A DNA stretch of 40,860 bases from Bacillota bacterium (GCA_013314855.1 JABUEW010000028.1:1-40860); one strand, 5' to 3'; positions 21,060-30,794 are shown, counted from the stretch's first letter. The notes: generated by a model from the letters alone, not told the origin. Translations and numbers: made by a program.

Positions 21060-23531
21060 ATGCTTAGTAAAATAATTAATATTACTGAGTATTCGGGAGA
21101 AAAACTAAAGTTTGTTGCCTATCCCATGGGAGGTATGGGAGCAGGCATGATCTGCTTGGAAGGTACAGGTACATTGTCTCATTTTTCATTAAGAAATAAA
21201 CCTGATATACATAATGAACCAAATGTATTCTCTGCAATTTGTATAAAAGGTGAAAAAAATATTGCAAGGGTGCTGGAAGGTCCCGTACCCATGTACAAGA
21301 TTTTCGGAAGAGGTAAAGGAATGGGAAATGGACTGCCAGGTAAAAATTATGGCTTACCGAGATTCAGGGAGAGTTCATTTAAAGCTATATTCCCTTTCGG
21401 CATAGTTACTTTGAAAGATGAAGAAATTCCTTTAGATGTCCAAATTACAGGGTGGAGTCCATTTATTCCAGGGGATGCGGACAATTCGAGCTTGCCTGTA
21501 GCAGGACTTGAGTTCAGGTTTAAAAATACTGCAAACGAAAAAATAGAATGCGTTTATTCATTTAATGCTTTTAATTTTATGAAAACAGGTGCAGGAAATG
21601 AACAAGTCCTAACAGTACCTAATGGTTTTATCCTTGATCAGCCGCCGGTTGAAGAAAAACCATGGGAACAGGGAGCTTTTTGCGCTGTAGTGGATGACCT
21701 CCAGGCCAGGGTTGATTGCTCATGGTTTAGGGGCTGGATGTTTGATACTCTGACAATACTCTGGAAGAACATAGAAGAAGGAGCAGCAATTGAGAAAAGT
21801 CTCCCAAAAGAAGAAAAGCCTAGCCCTGGCGCAAGTATTTTTGTGCCATTCCAACTTGGACCGGATGAAGAGAAAGTTATCAGGCTAAGGCTTTCATGGT
21901 ATGTACCTGAAACCGACCTAAGATTTGGAAAAGATGAAGAAAAAAGCGAAAACTGCGGATGCGGCTATGGGTGCAAGGATAAAGCCGATACAAAAGAAAA
22001 GTATAAGCCATGGTATTCTAAAAGATTTAACAATGTAATGGAGGTTTCAGATTATTGGGGTAGTAATTATGAGCAACTATACCAAAAAACTATGGAATTT
22101 ACCAGGTGTTTCTACGATACTACATTACCCGGTGAAGTAATTGAGGCTGTTGCTGCAAACCTTACTATATTGAAATCACCTACTGTTTTAAGGCAAACCG
22201 ACGGAAGATTGTGGTGCTGGGAAGGCTGCTGTGATGAAACAGGATGTTGTTATGGTACATGCACCCATGTTTGGAACTATACCCAGGCATTGTGCCATCT
22301 GTTCCCTGGGCTGGAAAGAGGATTGAGACAGACTGAATTTTATGAATCCCAGGATGAAAAAGGCCACCAGCAGTTTAGAGCTTCCCTCCCCATACGACCG
22401 TCAAGCCATGATTTTCATGCAGCTGCTGATGGGCAGCTTGGAGGTATTATGAAGATTTACAGGGAATGGAGGATTAGCGGGGACACTCAATGGCTTAAGC
22501 AAATTTGGCCTAAGGTAAAGTTAAGTATTAACTATTGCATAGATACCTGGGACCCGAAAAAAGAAGGCATTCTTAAAGAACCGCACCACAACACATATGA
22601 TATTGAGTTCTGGGGGCCTGACGGAATGTGTAATTCTTTCTATCTTGGAGCACTAAAAGCTGCCTCATTAATGGCAAAAGCTGTTGGAGATGACTATTCC
22701 CTATATGATGAGTTATACCTGAAATGTAAAGATTTTCTTGAAAATTCACTATTTAACGGTGAGTATTTTATTCAAAAGGTACAATGGGAAGGATTAAAAG
22801 CCAGGTTACCTTTAGAGGAAAGTAATACCGAAACCCGGGAGTTATTGATGAAGGAAGGACCAAAATACCAGTATGGAAACGGATGCCTTTCCGATGGAGT
22901 GATTGGTGCATGGATGGCGGAAATGTGTGGGATCGGTGAAATACTTGATTCAGATAAGGTAAAAAAGCATTTGATGAGTGTATACAAGTATAACCTTAAA
23001 AAGGATTTATCAACTCATGTTAATCCACAACGCCCCGGATATGCAGTTGGTAAAGAGGGCGGATTGCTGCTTTGTACATGGCCAAAAGGTGGAAAACCCT
23101 CACTGCCTTTCATATATAGTGATGAGGTCTGGACAGGTATTGAATACCAGGTGGCTTCCCATCTGATGAGCATGGGGTATGTTGATGAAGGGTTGGATAT
23201 TGTCAGGACATGTAGGAAGCGTTATGATGGGAGTGTTAGGAACCCATTCAATGAATATGAATGCGGGCACTGGTATGCCAGGGCTATGGCATCTTATGCT
23301 TTATTACAGGGATTAACAGGCATCCGGTATGATGCTGTTGAAAAGGTATTCTACATTGGACCTCGGATTAAGGGTGATTTTAGAAGTTTCATATCAACTG
23401 AAACAGGATTTGGAACTGCAGGGGTAAAAGACGGAAAACCCTTTATTGAAGTTAAGAGTGGATGCATTGATGTACGGAAGGTTGTATTCGGGACTGGAAA
23501 TATTGCATATAGGGGTGAAAATATAGAATAA
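21060..23531 (+). CDS. GH116-like glycoside hydrolase (GBA2/DUF608-type)
   Basis: An 823-residue protein with an N-terminal beta-sandwich domain (about 1-300) and an (alpha/alpha)6 barrel (about 350-800). ADGQLGGIMKIYREWRISGD, then HHNTYDIEFWG with D514, match the part of GH116 enzymes that holds the catalytic acid. The nucleophile region seems to be WEG with E388, followed by an unusual cysteine-rich stretch (C390, C391, C396, C397, C401) ending THVWNY. GH116 members are retaining beta-glucosidases, beta-xylosidases or glucosylceramidases. There is no signal peptide, so it is cytoplasmic. GTG at 21045 is in frame, but AGGTGGAG lies within it and just before the ATG at 21060. Its stop overlaps the LacI start by one base. 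Confidence 0.82.
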   Translation: MLSKIINITEYSGEKLKFVAYPMGGMGAGMICLEGTGTLSHFSLRNKPDIHNEPNVFSAICIKGEKNIARVLEGPVPMYKIFGRGKGMGNGLPGKNYGLPRFRESSFKAIFPFGIVTLKDEEIPLDVQITGWSPFIPGDADNSSLPVAGLEFRFKNTANEKIECVYSFNAFNFMKTGAGNEQVLTVPNGFILDQPPVEEKPWEQGAFCAVVDDLQARVDCSWFRGWMFDTLTILWKNIEEGAAIEKSLPKEEKPSPGASIFVPFQLGPDEEKVIRLRLSWYVPETDLRFGKDEEKSENCGCGYGCKDKADTKEKYKPWYSKRFNNVMEVSDYWGSNYEQLYQKTMEFTRCFYDTTLPGEVIEAVAANLTILKSPTVLRQTDGRLWCWEGCCDETGCCYGTCTHVWNYTQALCHLFPGLERGLRQTEFYESQDEKGHQQFRASLPIRPSSHDFHAAADGQLGGIMKIYREWRISGDTQWLKQIWPKVKLSINYCIDTWDPKKEGILKEPHHNTYDIEFWGPDGMCNSFYLGALKAASLMAKAVGDDYSLYDELYLKCKDFLENSLFNGEYFIQKVQWEGLKARLPLEESNTETRELLMKEGPKYQYGNGCLSDGVIGAWMAEMCGIGEILDSDKVKKHLMSVYKYNLKKDLSTHVNPQRPGYAVGKEGGLLLCTWPKGGKPSLPFIYSDEVWTGIEYQVASHLMSMGYVDEGLDIVRTCRKRYDGSVRNPFNEYECGHWYARAMASYALLQGLTGIRYDAVEKVFYIGPRIKGDFRSFISTETGFGTAGVKDGKPFIEVKSGCIDVRKVVFGTGNIAYRGENIE

Positions 23532-24520
23532 TGAGTGTAACAACGGAGGAAATTGCCCGAATTTGTGGTGTATCAAGAGGGACGGTCGACCGTGCATTGC
23601 ACGGCCGGCCGGGCATTAACCCGGATACGCGTAAAAGGATTATTGAGACTGCACAAAAATTGGGATACCGTCCTAATTTCATAGCACGAAGCCTTGCAAA
23701 GGGTAGGACAATGACTTTAGGGGTTATTGTATTTGACTTATATAACAGGTTTTTTGCACAAATAGTAAATGCAATTGAATCTAAAGCGAGGGAAATGGGG
23801 TACTTTATTTATCTCACTCTTACAAATAAAGATTTGGAAATTGAGAAAAAATGTATAGAACATCTTACGGATAGAAAAGTAGACGGAATATTGCTTTGCT
23901 CTGTTAATAATAGTAAAGATTATGATAAGTACTTGAAATCTTTAAATATTCCTATTGTAACAGTTATCAATAAGATTTCAGAGAGTTTTCATTATATAAG
24001 CATTGATGACCGGATAGCGATGAAACAGGCTACCAGGCATGTAATCGACAAGGGTTACAAGAGGATAATATATTTAAGCCCTGCTTTGTCATATAGAGAC
24101 AAAATGAATATTTATGCTGTTAACCAGAGGTTTATTGGCTTTACGGACGCAATCAATGAATATGCCTCTGGCATTGAAACTATAATTATTGACAACAAAA
24201 ATTTTACTGATTTGTTTGACGGTATAAAGTTTACCGGCAGTAAGAAAACAGCTGTTATATGTACAAGTGATATCTTTGCTATTGAAGTTTTAAGTTATTT
24301 CAAAAGAAGAGGTATTAAAGTACCTGGGGATGCCGGTATAATGGGTTTTGACAATATTGATGTATTAAAATACATAGAACCTGCTTTGACAACAGTTTCA
24401 TATCCTATGGATGATATAGGTATAAAGGCTGTAGAACTTCTTTTGAGGCTGGTGGAAGGTGAAAATGTGCATGAAGTACCTGTACTTGAACACCGGATAA
24501 TAGATAGGATGTCTTTGTAA
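23531..24520 (+). CDS. LacI/GalR family transcriptional regulator
   Basis: A 329-residue repressor. The N-terminal helix-turn-helix reads TEEIARICGVSRGTVDRALH with the hinge helix around NFIARSLAKGR. A periplasmic-binding-protein-like sensor domain follows (LGVIVFDLYNRFFAQIVNAI to the C-terminal ALTTVSYPMDDIGIKAVELL). The ATG shares its first base with the last base of the GH116 stop codon, so the two are translationally coupled. The natural target is the palindrome at the GH116 promoter. The effector is probably a sugar released by or similar to the GH116 substrate; it cannot be named from sequence. Confidence 0.92.
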   Translation: MSVTTEEIARICGVSRGTVDRALHGRPGINPDTRKRIIETAQKLGYRPNFIARSLAKGRTMTLGVIVFDLYNRFFAQIVNAIESKAREMGYFIYLTLTNKDLEIEKKCIEHLTDRKVDGILLCSVNNSKDYDKYLKSLNIPIVTVINKISESFHYISIDDRIAMKQATRHVIDKGYKRIIYLSPALSYRDKMNIYAVNQRFIGFTDAINEYASGIETIIIDNKNFTDLFDGIKFTGSKKTAVICTSDIFAIEVLSYFKRRGIKVPGDAGIMGFDNIDVLKYIEPALTTVSYPMDDIGIKAVELLLRLVEGENVHEVPVLEHRIIDRMSL

Positions 24521-24536
24521 GTAAATTGTAAGTAAA
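24515..24536. repeat. 11-bp tandem duplication over the lacI stop codon
   Basis: TTGTAAGTAAA occurs at 24515-24525 and again at 24526-24536, identical. The first unit contains the LacI stop codon. Confidence 0.85.
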
Positions 24537-24566
24537 TTAAAAATTGAGGAATTCTAAAAAATCCTA

Positions 24567-24595
24567 TTGACCAGGAATAATTTTCGTGCTATCAT
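24567..24595 (+). promoter_or_regulatory. promoter of the FMN riboswitch-ribU transcript
   Basis: TTGACC (24567-24572) and TATCAT (24590-24595) have a 17-base spacer and end about 27 bases before the riboswitch. Confidence 0.65.
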
Positions 24596-24621
24596 TTAAA
24601 TTGTTGATAAAAATGAATAAA

Positions 24622-24746
24622 ATCTTCAGGGCAGGGTGAAATTCCCGACCGGCGGTAATGCGGATGTAATATAGCCGTTAGCCCGCGAGCCAAGGCCGAT
24701 CCGGTGAGATTCCGGAGCCGACAGTAAAGTCTGGATGGAAGAAGAT
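24622..24746 (+). promoter_or_regulatory. FMN riboswitch (RFN element)
   Basis: The 125-base segment carries the RFN consensus in order: ATCTTCAGGGCAGGGTGAAA at the 5' side, TTCCCGACCGGCGGT, TAGCCCGCGAGC, GGTGAGATTCCGGAGCCGAC, and the 3' closing arm GGATGGAAGAAGAT, which pairs with the 5' ATCTTC. FMN binding in this family favours a downstream terminator. The next gene is the riboflavin transporter gene ribU, the expected target. Confidence 0.97.
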
Positions 24747-24811
24747 TAATATTTGCTTTTTTTAAGAAGTTTTAAGAAAAAGTAAATTGAAAAGAAAAGG
24801 AAATAGAAGAT

Positions 24812-24843
24812 ATTCCCTGGAGATTTATTCAGGGAATTTTTTA
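24812..24843 (+). terminator. riboswitch-controlled intrinsic terminator
   Basis: ATTCCCTG (24812-24819) pairs with CAGGGAAT (24830-24837) around a 10-base loop and is followed by a run of T. It lies 65 bases after the FMN aptamer and before ribU, so FMN would stop transcription here. The antiterminator pairing is not obvious by eye. Confidence 0.85.
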
Positions 24844-24927
24844 TTGCCGCGGGATAAGAGATTCCTTGAATATATAGAATATAAAAGTTATAAAAGTAAA
24901 ATTATTTTGTGAGGAGTGTGTGTAAAT

Positions 24928-25470
24928 ATGAAATTCGATATTAACAAAATGGTAAGAATTGCTGCATTATCTGCTTTAGGAATTGTGCTTATGTTGGCTT
25001 TAAGGTTTCCGTTGATTCCTTCAGCGCCTTATTTAGAATACGATCCTGCTGATATTCCCATACTTATTGGAGGATTCATGTACGGACCTCTTGCAGGGCT
25101 TATAATAACTGTAATTGTTTCATTTATTCAGGCTGTATCAGTAAGTGCGGGAAGCGGTTGGATAGGCTTTGTTATGCACGTTATTGCTACAGGTACTCTG
25201 GTGTTGGTTTCGTCGCTTATATATAAAAAGGTACACACTTTTAAAGGAGCAATAATTTCCCTTGTTGCAGGTTCACTTGCCATGGTTTTGATAATGATAC
25301 CTGCAAACCTGTATTTTACACCAAAGTTTGGTATACCCTATGAAGTTGTTAAAGCCGGGCTGGCAGTAACGGTAATACCCTTTAACATACTTAAATCTGT
25401 TATCAATTCATTGTTGACGATGTTGCTTTATAAGCCCTTGAGCAAAGCTTTTAAGAAAATCACATTATAA
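24928..25470 (+). CDS. ribU: riboflavin ECF transporter substrate-binding protein RibU
   Basis: A 180-residue S-component of an energy-coupling factor transporter. Six hydrophobic segments cover nearly the whole protein. APYLEYDPADIPILIGGFMY after the first helix is the characteristic RibU signature. It captures riboflavin at the membrane and uses a shared EcfA/A'/T module that is not in this window. A GTG at 24916 is in frame, but GAGGAG directly abuts it; the ATG at 24928 is 11 bases from that site and begins with the usual short charged N terminus. Control is by the FMN riboswitch and terminator upstream. Confidence 0.94.
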   Translation: MKFDINKMVRIAALSALGIVLMLALRFPLIPSAPYLEYDPADIPILIGGFMYGPLAGLIITVIVSFIQAVSVSAGSGWIGFVMHVIATGTLVLVSSLIYKKVHTFKGAIISLVAGSLAMVLIMIPANLYFTPKFGIPYEVVKAGLAVTVIPFNILKSVINSLLTMLLYKPLSKAFKKITL

Positions 25471-25509
25471 TTTATAATTTACAAAATTAGACAGCTTTTT
25501 CTAGCGGTA

Positions 25510-25570
25510 TTGCTTCTCTGTTCAGTGGGGGGTGAAGCCCCCCACTGACTCTTACTTAACAGAAGCAAAC
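25510..25570. repeat. nested inverted repeat between convergent ribU and PFOR genes
   Basis: An inner perfect 10-bp stem, CAGTGGGGGG (25523-25532) with CCCCCCACTG (25538-25547), has a TGAAG loop. Outer arms TTGCTTCT..GTT (25510-25522) and AACAGAAGCAA (25560-25570) are also complementary except for two extra bases. No T run follows on either strand, so it is not a standard terminator although it lies where one is needed. The GC-rich stem contrasts with the AT-rich surroundings, which hints at a mobile or repeated palindromic element. Confidence 0.6.
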
Positions 25571-25591
25571 TTACTTTAAGAGGAAAATTTA

Positions 25592-28500
25592 CTAACGTAC
25601 TCCTGAGTTTTCATGCATCTGTTTGTAAATCTCATATTTTTCTTTTGCATCCTGTTCTGCAATTTCAAAGTATTTTTCAGCTATTTCAGGGAAGGTATTC
25701 TTTAGACTGGTATAGCGAGTTTCACTTTGGATGAAGTCCCTGAAAGAAGCTGTAGGTTCTTTCGAATCCAGGATGAAAGGGTTTTTGCCTTCTTTCTTAA
25801 GCATGGGGTTATACCTGTAAAGGTGCCAGTATCCGGCTTCTACTGCTCTCTTTTGCTGCAGGCTGCTGTTGCCCATACCACCTTTTATACCGTGGGCAAT
25901 ACAGGGAGCATAAGCAATTATTAGTGAAGGTCCGATATAGGCTTCAGCCTCCTTAATTGCCCTTATGGCCTGGTTCATATTTGCTCCCAGGGCAATCTGT
26001 GCCACGTATACATAACCATATGTCATTGCAATTCTACCTAAGTCCTTTTTCCTTATCTTTTTCCCTGATGCGGCAAATTTTGCGACGGCAGCAGTAGGTG
26101 TAGATTTAGATGACTGGCCGCCGGTATTGGAGTAAACTTCAGTATCGAATACCAGTATATTGATATCCTCCCCTGATGCAATTACATGATCAAGCCCGTG
26201 GAAGTCAATATCGTATGCCCATCCATCGCCTCCGAATATCCACTGGGATTTCTTAATTAAGAATTCTTTTTTATCAAGGATTTGGGCTACCAGGTTATTA
26301 TTTGCATAATTTTCAAGTAAAGGTAATAGTTTTTCTGTAGTGGTTTTTGATTCTTCACCCTTATCCTTGTTTTCCAACCATTCATTAAGAGCTTCATTTA
26401 ACTTGACATCTAAATTTGTTTTTATTAGTTCCTTTGCTAAATCGGCAATTTTAGACCTGATTTGTGATATACCGAGGTGCATACCATACCCATATTCCGC
26501 ATTATCTTCAAACAATGAATTGGCCCATGCAGGTCCATGGCCCCTGTCATTTACCGTATATGGAGTAGACGGCGCCGAGCCGCCCCAGATGGAGGAACAG
26601 CCTGTAGCATTGGCAATGAGCATCCTGTCTCCGAAAAGCTGAGTAACAAGTTTAGCATAGGGTGTTTCACCGCAACCTGCGCAAGCGCCTGAGTACTCAA
26701 GCAACGGTTTTGAGAATTGGCTTCCTTTGAGTGTAAATTTATCCATCAGATTGTCTTTTATTTTAATATTATTCGCTGCAAAGTCGAAGTTTGCCTTTTG
26801 GACCGCAACCTGCTCTTCAAAGGGCTTCATAATTAATGCTTTATTCTTGGCAGGGCATACTTGGGCACAAACACCGCACCCCGTGCAGTCCAAAGGACTA
26901 ATTTGAATCCGGTATTCCAGACCTTCAAGTCCCTTACCTATAGTGGGCTTGGTAATAAAGGTTTCAGGTGCTGCTGCCTTTTCTTCCTTATCCAACAGGT
27001 AAGGGCGAATAACGGCATGAGGACATACAAGCGAGCACTGATTGCACTGTATGCAGTTTTCTACCTGCCATTCAGGTACATCAATTGCAATACCTCGCTT
27101 CTCCCAAGCAGCAGTACCCTGTGGGAATGTACCGTCTTCAGCACCAATAAAGGCGCTTACAGGCAATAAATCACCTTGCTGGCGGTTTATTACATCAAGT
27201 ATGTTCTTAATAAAATGTGGTCTGAATCCTTCAACTTTAACGTCTAATTCTGCTTCCTCATCAGATATAAGGTTTGATACATCCACTTTTATTAAAGCAT
27301 CCAAGGCTTGGTCTACAGAATCCCAATTCATCTTAACGATTTTTTCTCCCTTGCTTCCATAAGTTTTTTGAATGGCATCTTTTAAATATTTTACTGCGTC
27401 TTCGACAGGAATAATATTAGCCAGCTTGAAGAATACAGTTTGCATTATCATATTTATTCTTCCGCCAAGTCCCAGCTTTGAAGCTATTTCGTAAGCATTG
27501 ATTATATAGAAATTAATATTTTGTTCCTTTAGATGTTTTCTCATATTATAAGGAAGTTTTTCCTTCAATTCTTCAGGTGACCACTGGCAATTTAATACAA
27601 AAGTACCTCCCGGTTTCAATCCCTCAATGATATCAAATTGAATTACATAAGATTCTTTATGACAGGCTATAAAGTCTGCTTCTTCAATAAGATATGTGGA
27701 TTTTATGGGTTTCTTGCCGAAACGTAAGTGTGATACGGTTACACCACCTGACTTTTTGGAATCATAAGAGAAGTATGCTTGTGCATATAAATCCGTGTTA
27801 TCCCCGATAATCTTTATGGCATTTTTATTCGCTCCAACTGTTCCATCTGAACCAAAGCCCCAGAACTTACAGTTTATGGTGTCTTCAGGGGAGGTCTTAA
27901 TTCTTTCTTTAATAGGAAGCGAGAGATGAGTAACGTCATCTACAATACCTATAGTAAAGCCATTCTTAGGCTGTTCTTCTTTTAGATTATCAAATACGGC
28001 CTTAATTTGTGAAGGTGTCGTATTTTTAGAACTTAAACCATACCTTCCTCCAACAATTAAAGGAGCATTATTCTTATTGTAGAATAATGTTCGCACATCT
28101 TGATATAAGGGTTCTCCTAATGCTCCGGGTTCCTTTGTCCTGTCTAATACAGAAATTCTCCTTACTGTTTTTGGTAAAACATTAAAGAAATACTTTTCTG
28201 AGAAGGGACGGTAGAGGTGTACTTTAATTAATCCCACCTTTTCTCCTTTTTGAGCAAGGTAGTCAATGGTTTCTTCTATAGTTTCGGTTACCGAACCCAT
28301 TGCTACAATAACATGCTCTGCGTCTTCACAACCGTAATATACAAAAGGATGATATTCTCTTCCCGTAAGCTTGAATATCTCCTGCATATAAAACTCTACA
28401 ATATCAGGTACGGCAAGGTAAAACCTGTTAGATGCTTCTCTTGCCTGGAAGAATATATCAGGGTTTTGAGCAGTACCTCTCGTTACAGGGTGTTCAGGGT

Positions 28501-29125
28501 TAAGTGCGTTTTTCCTGAACTTTTGAATAGCTTCATAATCTACCAGTTTTGCCAATTCATCATATTCTAATACTTCGATTTTTTGAACTTCATGAGATGT
28601 CCTGAAACCATCAAAAAAGTGCAGGAAAGGTACCCTTGATTTTATTGCAGCCAGGTGGGCAATTCCACCAAGGTCCATAACTTCCTGGACACTGCCCGAT
28701 GCCAGCATGGCTACACCTGTTTGGCGGGTTGCCATAACATCCGAGTGGTCGCCAAAAATAGAAAGTGCATGGGTGGCAATTGTACGGGCACTCACATGGA
28801 AAACCCCCGGCAAAAGTTCACCTGCAATTTTATACATGTTGGGAATCATGAGCAGCAACCCCTGAGAAGCAGTAAACGTAGTTGCTAAAGCTCCTGCAGC
28901 AAGCGCACCGTGCATAGCACCTGCAGCTCCTGCTTCAGACTGCATTTCTGTAAGCTTTACAACCTGACCGAAAATATTTTTACGCCCCTGTGCACTCCAT
29001 TCATCAACCAACTCAGCCATTGTTGATGAAGGAGTTATGGGATATATTGCCGCAACCTCTGTAAATGCATATGCCACATGTGCAGCAGCTGTGTTACCAT
29101 CCATAGTCTTCATTATTTTCCTCAT
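25592..29125 (-). CDS. nifJ: pyruvate:ferredoxin (flavodoxin) oxidoreductase
   Basis: A 1177-residue single-chain PFOR, the usual length. It oxidises pyruvate to acetyl-CoA and CO2 and reduces ferredoxin. The N terminus (AYAFTEVAAIYPITPSSTMA) is the pyruvate-binding domain I, followed by the transketolase-like C-terminal domain II and the gamma domain. Two [4Fe-4S] motifs are CIQCNQCSLVCP (near 690) and CTGCGVCAQVCP (near 748). The proximal cluster region begins with GACAGCGETPY (near 815), and GDGWAYDID holds the Mg-TPP motif. CoA-contacting STPTAAVAKF is present. GAAAGGGG lies 10 bases before the ATG; a second in-frame ATG four codons on also has an AGGA. Expected to be a central catabolic enzyme in this anaerobe. 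Confidence 0.97.
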   Translation of the reverse strand: MRKIMKTMDGNTAAAHVAYAFTEVAAIYPITPSSTMAELVDEWSAQGRKNIFGQVVKLTEMQSEAGAAGAMHGALAAGALATTFTASQGLLLMIPNMYKIAGELLPGVFHVSARTIATHALSIFGDHSDVMATRQTGVAMLASGSVQEVMDLGGIAHLAAIKSRVPFLHFFDGFRTSHEVQKIEVLEYDELAKLVDYEAIQKFRKNALNPEHPVTRGTAQNPDIFFQAREASNRFYLAVPDIVEFYMQEIFKLTGREYHPFVYYGCEDAEHVIVAMGSVTETIEETIDYLAQKGEKVGLIKVHLYRPFSEKYFFNVLPKTVRRISVLDRTKEPGALGEPLYQDVRTLFYNKNNAPLIVGGRYGLSSKNTTPSQIKAVFDNLKEEQPKNGFTIGIVDDVTHLSLPIKERIKTSPEDTINCKFWGFGSDGTVGANKNAIKIIGDNTDLYAQAYFSYDSKKSGGVTVSHLRFGKKPIKSTYLIEEADFIACHKESYVIQFDIIEGLKPGGTFVLNCQWSPEELKEKLPYNMRKHLKEQNINFYIINAYEIASKLGLGGRINMIMQTVFFKLANIIPVEDAVKYLKDAIQKTYGSKGEKIVKMNWDSVDQALDALIKVDVSNLISDEEAELDVKVEGFRPHFIKNILDVINRQQGDLLPVSAFIGAEDGTFPQGTAAWEKRGIAIDVPEWQVENCIQCNQCSLVCPHAVIRPYLLDKEEKAAAPETFITKPTIGKGLEGLEYRIQISPLDCTGCGVCAQVCPAKNKALIMKPFEEQVAVQKANFDFAANNIKIKDNLMDKFTLKGSQFSKPLLEYSGACAGCGETPYAKLVTQLFGDRMLIANATGCSSIWGGSAPSTPYTVNDRGHGPAWANSLFEDNAEYGYGMHLGISQIRSKIADLAKELIKTNLDVKLNEALNEWLENKDKGEESKTTTEKLLPLLENYANNNLVAQILDKKEFLIKKSQWIFGGDGWAYDIDFHGLDHVIASGEDINILVFDTEVYSNTGGQSSKSTPTAAVAKFAASGKKIRKKDLGRIAMTYGYVYVAQIALGANMNQAIRAIKEAEAYIGPSLIIAYAPCIAHGIKGGMGNSSLQQKRAVEAGYWHLYRYNPMLKKEGKNPFILDSKEPTASFRDFIQSETRYTSLKNTFPEIAEKYFEIAEQDAKEKYEIYKQMHENSGVR

Positions 29126-29157
29126 ATGTATTTTTCCCCTTTCATTATCATAAATAA

Positions 29158-29185
29158 TTTATACCTCACTGTACAATTAAGTAAA
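29158..29185 (-). promoter_or_regulatory. possible PFOR promoter
   Basis: On the minus strand TTTACT (29180-29185) and TATAAA (29158-29163) have a 16-base spacer, about 33 bases before the start codon. The match is moderate. The rest of the 247-base divergent gap is AT rich with no other clear element. Confidence 0.35.
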
Positions 29186-29372
29186 CACAATTTTATCCAG
29201 CTTTTCATGCAACGTACGGATCTTACGTATTATATTTAAAAAAACATATATATCTTAAGTTTTTCCTATTTAAGAATTGTGACTGTAATGTTAATGTTTT
29301 TTTGTATTTGATAATTTTATTGTTCTGTATTTTGTTACTGAATTAGATATGTGTAAGAAAGGACAGTTATGT

Positions 29373-30737
29373 ATGCTAATTTACAGAAGTAAATATAATT
29401 TTTTAAATTTGAAAAGAATCATTGACAGGCTGGTGTATCATGACGATGCTGACTTGATAAACAGCCTTAGTAGAAAGAGCCAGGATTTTTTTATCTTACA
29501 GGCTATTGTGGGTTCAATATTTATGGTTTTAACAGGTGGAGTTGTATTGTCCGGATTTGCTGTGTATCTTGGCGCATCTGATGAGACAGTAGGTTATATT
29601 CCTTTAATTTCCAGCATTAGTGGTATATTTCTTGTATTTTCGGGACTTTTTCTTGAGAGATTTAAGAATATTAAGAAGTTAGTAATTTGTTTAAATTCAA
29701 TTGCTAAGCCTTTATTAGTTTCAATAATATTAGTGCCTTTATTGATACCGGAAAAATTAAAAGTACTTGTTTTATTTATAATTCTTATTATAGGGTATTC
29801 TATTAATATGTTAATGTCATTAGCTATTAATAGTTGGTTTGTAAATGTTATACCATTAAATATAAGAGGACGTTATTTTGCCATTCGTCAGGTATTTGCC
29901 GTAATAATATCTGCACTTGTACCGTTAATAAGTGGTATTATTCTAGATATTACAGGTAAAAGCTATAAAGGTTTTGCTATTCTTTATGCTACAGCTTTGG
30001 TTTTTATTATTGCAGAGAATATTGCTTTCTGGAATATAGAAGATAGTTATATTGAGAATAGTGACAGAGAGAAGTTTAATATTGCCGACGTATTCCGAAT
30101 GCCTTTAAAAAACAAAGAGTTTATGGGATTTACATATAAAATGATATTTTTCTATATGGTGCTATATATTTCAGCATCATTTTCTCAGGTTTATATGATA
30201 CGTTACTTGAGATTATCGTATACATTTATAAGTACAATGTCAACAATTAATGCTCTTATTCAGATTTTTATACTCCCATGGTGGGGTAAAATCTGTGATC
30301 AACGTGGAAATGAATTTGCCTTGAGGATATCAATCTGGTTTTTTGCAGGAGATATTGCAATGTGGGCATTAGTATCACGAAGTAGTATGTTTGTTTTTAT
30401 CCCTATGGCATATATATTTGGAGCTTTTTCGAATTCCGGATTTGCGGTAGCAAATTTTAATAGGAAATACAGTGTAATCCCTGAAAAATGTAGAACATTT
30501 TATGACGGGTTTTATACTACGGCTATAGGCTTAACATTGTTGATTGCCCCTTTTATTGGTGGAAGAATAAAATCTTTTCTCGCCGGAGCAAGTTTTGTAC
30601 AGGGAAATATAGATTTTGGTGAGTTTAGAATACTTTATGCCCTGTCAGTTCTTGGAATTGTAAGTCTACAGGTTTTTGACCTATTAAAAGATAGAAAGGG
30701 GAAGGGAAAATTCAATGGTATTAATCAAACTTCCTAA
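29373..30737 (+). CDS. MFS family transporter
   Basis: A membrane protein of about 454 residues with roughly 12 hydrophobic helices in two halves and a central loop rich in charged residues near 210-230. GGVVLSGFAVYLGASDETVG, the loop RGRYFAIRQVFAVI and the second-half helices are typical of major facilitator proteins. The substrate is not evident. An ATG at 29349 is in frame, but no ribosome site precedes it; AAAGGA at 29358-29363 lies 9 bases before the ATG at 29373, which is chosen. It stands alone, divergent from PFOR. A URO-D-fold gene follows after about 210 bases, so a joint role in uptake of that enzyme's substrate is possible. Confidence 0.82.
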   Translation: MLIYRSKYNFLNLKRIIDRLVYHDDADLINSLSRKSQDFFILQAIVGSIFMVLTGGVVLSGFAVYLGASDETVGYIPLISSISGIFLVFSGLFLERFKNIKKLVICLNSIAKPLLVSIILVPLLIPEKLKVLVLFIILIIGYSINMLMSLAINSWFVNVIPLNIRGRYFAIRQVFAVIISALVPLISGIILDITGKSYKGFAILYATALVFIIAENIAFWNIEDSYIENSDREKFNIADVFRMPLKNKEFMGFTYKMIFFYMVLYISASFSQVYMIRYLRLSYTFISTMSTINALIQIFILPWWGKICDQRGNEFALRISIWFFAGDIAMWALVSRSSMFVFIPMAYIFGAFSNSGFAVANFNRKYSVIPEKCRTFYDGFYTTAIGLTLLIAPFIGGRIKSFLAGASFVQGNIDFGEFRILYALSVLGIVSLQVFDLLKDRKGKGKFNGINQTS

Positions 30738-30766
30738 ACATTATGGTTATTACTAATTTCTTCCCA

Positions 30767-30794
30767 TTTCCCTTGTTCTATAAAGGCTTTTGCC
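30767..30794. repeat. 28-bp direct repeat, left copy
   Basis: This 28-base sequence recurs at 32209-32236 in the same orientation with 26 identities; both contain ATAAAGGCTTTTGCC at the end. The two copies flank URO-D paralog 3. On the minus strand both read AKAFIE then Q/H-GK in one frame, so they could be remnants of a coding fragment. Confidence 0.7.
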
